Assembly: GCA_910586705.1 (NCBI GenBank)
Contig: CAJUJK010000030.1
Location: forward strand, 1-46,273
Source of the DNA: an uncultured Lachnospiraceae bacterium
GTDB taxonomy: Bacteria; Bacillota; Clostridia; Lachnospirales; Lachnospiraceae
Direction of reading: 5' to 3'
Length of the DNA: 46,273 bases
The notes below the pieces were generated by a model that was not told where the DNA came from, did no database searches, and was given only the letters and a program-made list of their open reading frames with translations. Within the stretch, counting starts at the first letter, position 1; the number at the start of each line of letters is the position of its first letter. Below, piece after piece: positions 42,101-46,273 of this stretch. Both the position numbers and the translations under genes were made by a program.

Positions 42101-45100
42101 ATACCTGCGGGCGCATCCACAAGGGTCATATCAGTTATGTCGTTATTGAAGGTACCCGAATCAGACTGCGCACCAACTACCTTATAGGTCACTTTCTTGG
42201 ACTTTGGCTGTTCTGTCTTGTCGGTTGCAGAACCGTTAAAGTAAATATTCTTATTAGTAATATTCAAGGTCGCCGGTTTGCCAGTCGCCTTGTAGAGTTT
42301 CGTGCCAAGGTCAGTGAAGGCAAAGGACTCAATACCTCTCACTACATTCACTGTGATGGAAGCGCGGGTTGCATACATCGTGTGCTGTGCACCGGACATG
42401 TCGTTGTTATTCTGTCCTGTCATATCCGCGGTCGCGATCACGGTGATGGTGTGCTTGCCTACATTGTTCTTACCTTCAGCTACGTTGTCTACTACAAGAT
42501 CACCGTTGTCGTCAATCCAGACATCCATCTTAGACTGCCTGTCAACAGGAATGTTATCCACCAGAATGTCTTCTGTAATCTTGTAGTTTACCTTCTTATC
42601 AGTAAAGGTAGGTGTTGCAATATACTGCGGTGTCTCAAAACTCTGTCCGGTATAGAGAGTGGACGCGGGTTTTTTCTTGCTGTTCTTTACAAGCTTAAGT
42701 GCAGATGCAAAGTAGGTATCAATCGTACTTGCAGCAGCGACATCCGAATCCAAAGAACTCTCAACTGTCGTAGCGCCACTCTTATAAACTAATTTTGCTT
42801 TTACATCGTAGGTCCACGCTGCGCCGTTACCGAGATCCACACCGGCCTGTGCAACGTCGATCTTAATCCTTCTCTTACCACCCCAGCTTCTGGTATCGTC
42901 ATTGAGCGGAAGGGTCAGAGTCTGCTGTAACTTGCCCTTGGTTATCTCCGCAAAAGTCTTCTCATTGTCATCCTTAGCCTTTGCGGCTGCCGTCACCTCA
43001 TAGTACAGTTCGCCTCTATACGGGTCAGCGCTCTCCATCTCCACATCCACGTAGAAGGCAGTATCGGATGCGCCGTTCGTAACAGGTGTCACTGTGGGTT
43101 TCTGTGTCTTGTCAAACACAGGCTCCGCTTCCAGAGTAATATCCTGATGTACGGTAGAACCTGTTACTTCAAGTTTAAAGGTTACATTCTTATAGGTCTT
43201 TCTTGCTTCAGCTCCTTCAGCCCCGGGTGTGATCGTCACAACATCATCGGAAGCCATGGGCTCCAGAGTGATTTCCAGATTACCATTGTTGTCATAATAA
43301 GGAGTTACATCTGACTGGAATGCACCCGTTCCTGCGGAAACAGCACTGACACTGATATCAGACAATTCACCATCCGTCTCAACGGTATAAGTCTGTACGC
43401 TGTCCACGTCCTGTCTGATCTTGTTGCCTTCCTTCAGACGTACATAGGTTGCCTCTTTTGCTACCTGTAATCTGTAGGTACCGACAGAAGCGCCATCCTT
43501 CATCATGTCGATGGTGATCTCCTGCCCGCCAAGGTTTTTGCCTGCCAGATTGATCTTTAAGTACTTCTGACCACCAACAGTGAACACAACCTTAGGCATA
43601 GTCACAGCCGCGCCGGAAGCGTTCTTTACGACCGCCGTTACTTTCTGTTCTACCAAGTCAACTGCACTACCACTATTATTCAGACCGACCGCGTACACGC
43701 CGCTGGGGGATACAGGGTAGATACCGTATGCTCCCGCAGTCACCGCACTGAGGGTAACATTATCGGGGTCAGCGTCATCGACCGCCTTCAAGGGGGTGAG
43801 CTCGTAAGCTTCCGCCGTCTCGACGGTAATCGCAACGTCAGCCGTAACTTTGGCGATTTCGATCTTGGCAATGTCTCTGCCTTTATCTACTTCATCTACG
43901 CCTTCCATATAAGGCTCCAGCGCAACAGGTGTCTCTGTCTCGCCCATCTTGTAGGATACCTTCGAGAGATTGACACCGTCAGCGGGGACGATGGTCATCT
44001 CGTACTTAACGCCATAAGGAATCGTTGTATTTCCGTTTGCAACAGTTGTTTCTACAGCATCCTCACCCGTACCTGCGGTGTACTTTCTATCGGAAACGCT
44101 ATAGCCGGCAGGGGTTGCCTCATTGCCGCCCGTGATAGGAGCGAGCTGCACCTTGACGGTCTTTGCCGACGTTGCGATGGTGATATCGGCATCAGACAAG
44201 GTTGTCATCTTCGCTGCAAGCAGTTCGATCGTCCATTCTACTTCGCCATTGGCAGGTGCCTTCGCAGCAACGGACTTCACGACACCTGCCGCTCCGGTAA
44301 CACCTGTTTTTAAGATCTCGTAGCTCTCTTTTGTCTTTACCGTGAGGGTAACGACTTTTGCGTTTTCTGTTAACTTATAGGTATAAGGCGCTTGCGTCTC
44401 CGTATTATCAGAGCGCTCTGCGTCTCCGCCAACGGTGATAACTGCATTTTCTACAAAACCCGCATCAGCATCAGCCGTCTTAAACTTAAATGTCGCTGTG
44501 TTAGTACCTGCCTTTTCCACCTCGGTCTCAGCCGTGATCGCGATGGTATCCGTAAGCTTCGTGCCATCGTATGTGAGCAGGCTTGCAGTTGCAAGGTTGT
44601 CTGCAGTAATCTCTACCGTATTTACCTTTTTCAGATCATAGTCTGCTTCCGCCGCAACCTGTACTTTAATGGATTTCACGACTGCCGTGCCGATTGCCTT
44701 AGGCAGCTTAAGCCCTGTGTCTGCGGAAATCTGCAGACCGTCAGCAAGACCGGGGAAGTCATTAAGATCACCTTTTCCATCACCCGAGCCGCCATCCGTG
44801 TATGTCGTGGTTACAGCAGGAGTAGCATTCGTTCCTGTTGTTGCGGGAACTTCTGTCACGATCTCAGTGATCGTAGCCGTTGCAGTATCATTGCCGCCGG
44901 TAACCGCAAAGGTCAGTGCACGCGTCTTGCTGTCGTCTACCTTCGTGGTCACCACGATGGAAACGCCGCTCGCGTTGACACCTGCAGGCATAACGAAGTT
45001 GTACTCGTCGTCGCTGCCCTTTGCCGTGACGGCTGCCTTCTTGTCAGGGTCATAAACTGCCTCGACTTTGTCAATCGTGTAGGTTGCTGCCTCAGCATCC

Positions 45101-46273
45101 TTCATCTTTACCTGAAATCTGAAGGTCTCGCCTGCCAGCGCCGTTTTGATCGCTTTCAGACCTGTAGTATCGTCAGCTACCCAGCCCGGTGTAGCGGTGG
45201 AAGTGCTGGAGTCTTTCTCAGACCAGAACTTAATGTCCACCTTGTCATTGTTGTCTGCGCCGTCGACGTGAGCTTTTGCAGCTACGGCGGTACCTGCCTC
45301 TACCACTAAACGGACTTCAAGACCGGTCCTAAGTGCCGCGATGTCCGCCTTGTCGATCTTGCAGGAGTAGATGACTTTGTTATCCTTCGTTTCCGAATCA
45401 ACTTTGATCTCATCCTCTGCCTCGGAACTATCTGCCTTTACATAAGCGTGAAGCTTCTTGCCAGCAGCAATGCCCGTGTCAGGAAGACCCGTGATGGTAA
45501 ATACGAGATCCTTGGATTCTGCGCCGCGCTTGATATTAGCTGTCTCAGCTGTAGCCAGCTCTGGTTTATCAGAATCATTCTTTACGGTGTCGTCAAGTTT
45601 GATCTTGACGCCGGCTTCTTCAGTTGTAAACTTCAGCGCGTATGTGGGCTCGGATACCGTGATGGTAACATTCGCGTCCGCCGTGATCTTTGCGCTGTAG
45701 TTGGAGCCGTTGCGAACAGTTTCGCCCGAACCGATAGCAACGCTATCCAGCTTATAGCCAGCCTTTGCTACGACGTTCAGCGTCAGAGTTTTGCCATCCT
45801 GAATCTTGATGGTACCCTCTGCCGCATCCAAAGTAGCATCGCCTTCGTCAGCGGAAGCTGCCACAGTCACCTTCTGGTTCAGACCGGCAACGGGAGCTGC
45901 TTCTGTTCCGCTGTCTTTCCAGCCTGTAATCGTGACTGTACGCTCTACGGGAGCGGGATCTTCATTGGGCTCCACCTGATTAATCGTGTTTTCGCCCTCG
46001 GGTTCCTCCGTGTCTTCTGGGGTCTCGGGGTCAGTCGTGGGCTCCACAACCTCCTCTGCAGGCTCCTCTGTCGGATCGTCTGTATTGTCTTCGGACGAAT
46101 CCTCTGCAGGTGATTGACCCTCTTCCTCCCCGGAAGTTTCCTCAGAATTGTTTTCTCCTCCGGGTGTTGTCTCGCCTTCCGTGGTGTCAGAATCGTCCGG
46201 CGTTTCGGTCTCATCTGCCTCCCCCACATCTGCCGATCCTTCGCTCTCTTCAGCGGGCTCGGTAGTCTCTGTA
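39103..46273 (-). CDS. giant Ig-like repeat surface protein, 5' end outside the window
   Basis: At least 2389 codons; the frame is open to the right edge (TETTEPAEESEGSAD upstream of the GTG at 46227), so the true start, signal peptide and promoter are outside. The visible N-terminal 105 or so residues are an acidic Glu/Thr/Pro linker. Then come many beta-rich Ig-like modules (pattern VTITG, GYKLDSVAI, TVETAEAYEL, KSKKVTYKVVG). From about residue 1870 (KKFTFKP) on there is a region homologous to the truncated gene at 134-1777. The last three modules of about 100 residues start EPEKTVEEAVAA and EAEKTAENAKTA. The C-terminus (VLAEAKTN) has no sorting signal, so anchoring must be N-terminal or absent. 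The final module is bounded by the 47-bp inverted repeat and is replaceable by inversion. Confidence 0.9.
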   Translation of the reverse strand, partial: TETTEPAEESEGSADVGEADETETPDDSDTTEGETTPGGENNSEETSGEEEGQSPAEDSSEDNTDDPTEEPAEEVVEPTTDPETPEDTEEPEGENTINQVEPNEDPAPVERTVTITGWKDSGTEAAPVAGLNQKVTVAASADEGDATLDAAEGTIKIQDGKTLTLNVVAKAGYKLDSVAIGSGETVRNGSNYSAKITADANVTITVSEPTYALKFTTEEAGVKIKLDDTVKNDSDKPELATAETANIKRGAESKDLVFTITGLPDTGIAAGKKLHAYVKADSSEAEDEIKVDSETKDNKVIYSCKIDKADIAALRTGLEVRLVVEAGTAVAAKAHVDGADNNDKVDIKFWSEKDSSTSTATPGWVADDTTGLKAIKTALAGETFRFQVKMKDAEAATYTIDKVEAVYDPDKKAAVTAKGSDDEYNFVMPAGVNASGVSIVVTTKVDDSKTRALTFAVTGGNDTATATITEIVTEVPATTGTNATPAVTTTYTDGGSGDGKGDLNDFPGLADGLQISADTGLKLPKAIGTAVVKSIKVQVAAEADYDLKKVNTVEITADNLATASLLTYDGTKLTDTIAITAETEVEKAGTNTATFKFKTADADAGFVENAVITVGGDAERSDNTETQAPYTYKLTENAKVVTLTVKTKESYEILKTGVTGAAGVVKSVAAKAPANGEVEWTIELLAAKMTTLSDADITIATSAKTVKVQLAPITGGNEATPAGYSVSDRKYTAGTGEDAVETTVANGNTTIPYGVKYEMTIVPADGVNLSKVSYKMGETETPVALEPYMEGVDEVDKGRDIAKIEIAKVTADVAITVETAEAYELTPLKAVDDADPDNVTLSAVTAGAYGIYPVSPSGVYAVGLNNSGSAVDLVEQKVTAVVKNASGAAVTMPKVVFTVGGQKYLKINLAGKNLGGQEITIDMMKDGASVGTYRLQVAKEATYVRLKEGNKIRQDVDSVQTYTVETDGELSDISVSAVSAGTGAFQSDVTPYYDNNGNLEITLEPMASDDVVTITPGAEGAEARKTYKNVTFKLEVTGSTVHQDITLEAEPVFDKTQKPTVTPVTNGASDTAFYVDVEMESADPYRGELYYEVTAAAKAKDDNEKTFAEITKGKLQQTLTLPLNDDTRSWGGKRRIKIDVAQAGVDLGNGAAWTYDVKAKLVYKSGATTVESSLDSDVAAASTIDTYFASALKLVKNSKKKPASTLYTGQSFETPQYIATPTFTDKKVNYKITEDILVDNIPVDRQSKMDVWIDDNGDLVVDNVAEGKNNVGKHTITVIATADMTGQNNNDMSGAQHTMYATRASITVNVVRGIESFAFTDLGTKLYKATGKPATLNITNKNIYFNGSATDKTEQPKSKKVTYKVVGAQSDSGTFNNDITDMTLVDAPAGISMKGSKVTIDKNFEFDPVKTHNNQFRILVQAADYTGNTTAKLSNVFTVTSDPISLDNLVLAKAVFKDGIMAGYKVLATQNDKTTRNTVSAQEANGAQIFVLGKPATAGTTYSPAKWGRLNPEFFRNFTYKGGKKGVWGVDSYGEIWANAGGVKADVTVTANDGKKTSKKLLLDLDWTATDGKDLALKILTTESTQDIYYDDDLGEADFNVAVHTPNKVQPDKDIESKATGTPRYFVQVMMGAKSDGTSTSFPDYATSFVNCDLKVKGGKFVSKGTGYAYIVANAEKTVITLTDKNVAKGQKAKVYTYTILNKGFDKTLGKTSVKVTSKPNNLWNSAKTSEQKLDLALMNGKDPVAKGKIAKIEVDWTARTDKNYYMYADFNSMIDSGAGAGKEAFFTVGDGGKTTLTFTNDYTDRDGVDYTNLYVNSYKLKVTVGTGTGTSFKPEAQAANLTVKVAKNKKFTFKPTTSYTFNPVDGAIALTGKASVGKGEMVGVDFHTLQNANVNGKSNKFTRLFYIDTDAKTGMQYLKLNTSSVEVLKLMYDVKEASASKPDTELTAADFDTSKARVPDLTSKDLKPHLTGYISYYAKADKGWYNTYAEGTVKITIKAAPLPAAGKPGKASQKYLPAQTEIKSGKAGEPTPINIYTSGVYVNVGLAMVDPGKKDEGSLIVEGDGTNDKGQILVKAKTVIENGQKCNANLLVVPKNSIYYKTIKKATDTAAKPNAEGTATETPAPEASRTDLMKLYGIPVKVTVVGAEKPVYAEAPSYTPGGSGEEPGEPEKTVEEAVAAIGAIDSWTTTVTKNAAGTDIDAAAKSAAWTTLQTEIGTKLTGYTGFSYTMKSMTLKADDNTKADVVITVSKTGYTDQDVTVTIGAVAAEAEKTAENAKTAIETMDADATDCPWNAVAASKITIQYDAASNNDVVDGDTKAAAVASAVETWLKTQTGYATGFTVTAKSPTSITVDADNGKATVALQVTKAGDSTTADVNVTVLAEAKTN
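39452..39498 (-). repeat. 47-bp inverted repeat, right arm
   Basis: Exact reverse complement of 38593-38639, lying inside the giant surface gene and coding for DVTVTIGAVAAEAEK at the junction between the penultimate and last modules. The segment between the arms is 812 bp. Confidence 0.95.

Noticed and set aside
40609..42792. 727-codon plus-strand open frame
   Set aside because: It lies entirely opposite the giant surface gene, is Cys/Arg-rich without domain signs, and has no ribosome binding site; it is a shadow of the codon bias of the real gene.

Overview
The window looks like chromosomal DNA of a flagellated Gram-positive Clostridia species, most likely Lachnospiraceae. The evidence is gene order and protein type: an mbl-flhO-flhP rod cluster, comF next to yvyF, cdaA-cdaR-glmM, uvrB-uvrA behind a GAAC-N4-GTTC SOS box, a DUF951 protein, and very large Ala/Thr/Val-rich surface proteins built of Ig-like modules. 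No tRNA, rRNA, CRISPR array or IS transposase was seen.

Layout. Positions 1-2004 hold a 5'-truncated copy of a giant surface-protein gene (minus strand) and, just upstream of its break, a recombinase-type core motif and a pair of arm-type repeats. Positions 2017-7099 are accessory: an unrecognised three-gene operon, a sugar-nucleotide gene (manC type), a small Cys protein, an XRE regulator and a complete tyrosine recombinase. Positions 7225-30045 are core genome: uvrBA, an ABC-class ATPase (minus), mbl with flagellar rod genes, recD2, comF, yvyF, two membrane proteins, cdaA-cdaR-glmM, an HPr, leuA, a type I toxin-antitoxin-like locus, a sirtuin and a DUF951 protein. Positions 30126-46273 hold two giant minus-strand surface-protein genes. 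The first (2642 codons) has no visible signal peptide or promoter and begins next to a second core/arm-repeat set. The second runs off the right edge.

The most unusual structure is at 38593-39498. The last module of the right-hand surface gene is flanked by a perfect 47-bp inverted repeat. The other arm of the repeat starts an oppositely oriented, promoterless cassette that encodes an alternative C-terminal module of nearly the same length, in the same reading frame through the repeat. A bidirectional terminator lies almost exactly at the centre of the 812-bp segment. Inversion would swap the protein's C-terminus without breaking the frame. Together with the two 5'-truncated paralogues and the recombinase-like sites at their broken ends, this suggests a recombination-based system for varying a giant surface protein. 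The cassette side has also cut into a DinJ/YoeB-like toxin-antitoxin module.

A second notable system is at 28661-29037: a 53-residue hydrophobic peptide gene with two strong convergent promoters, matching 5' stem-loops on both predicted transcripts and a shared bidirectional terminator. This is the layout of an Fst/par-type type I toxin-antitoxin locus.
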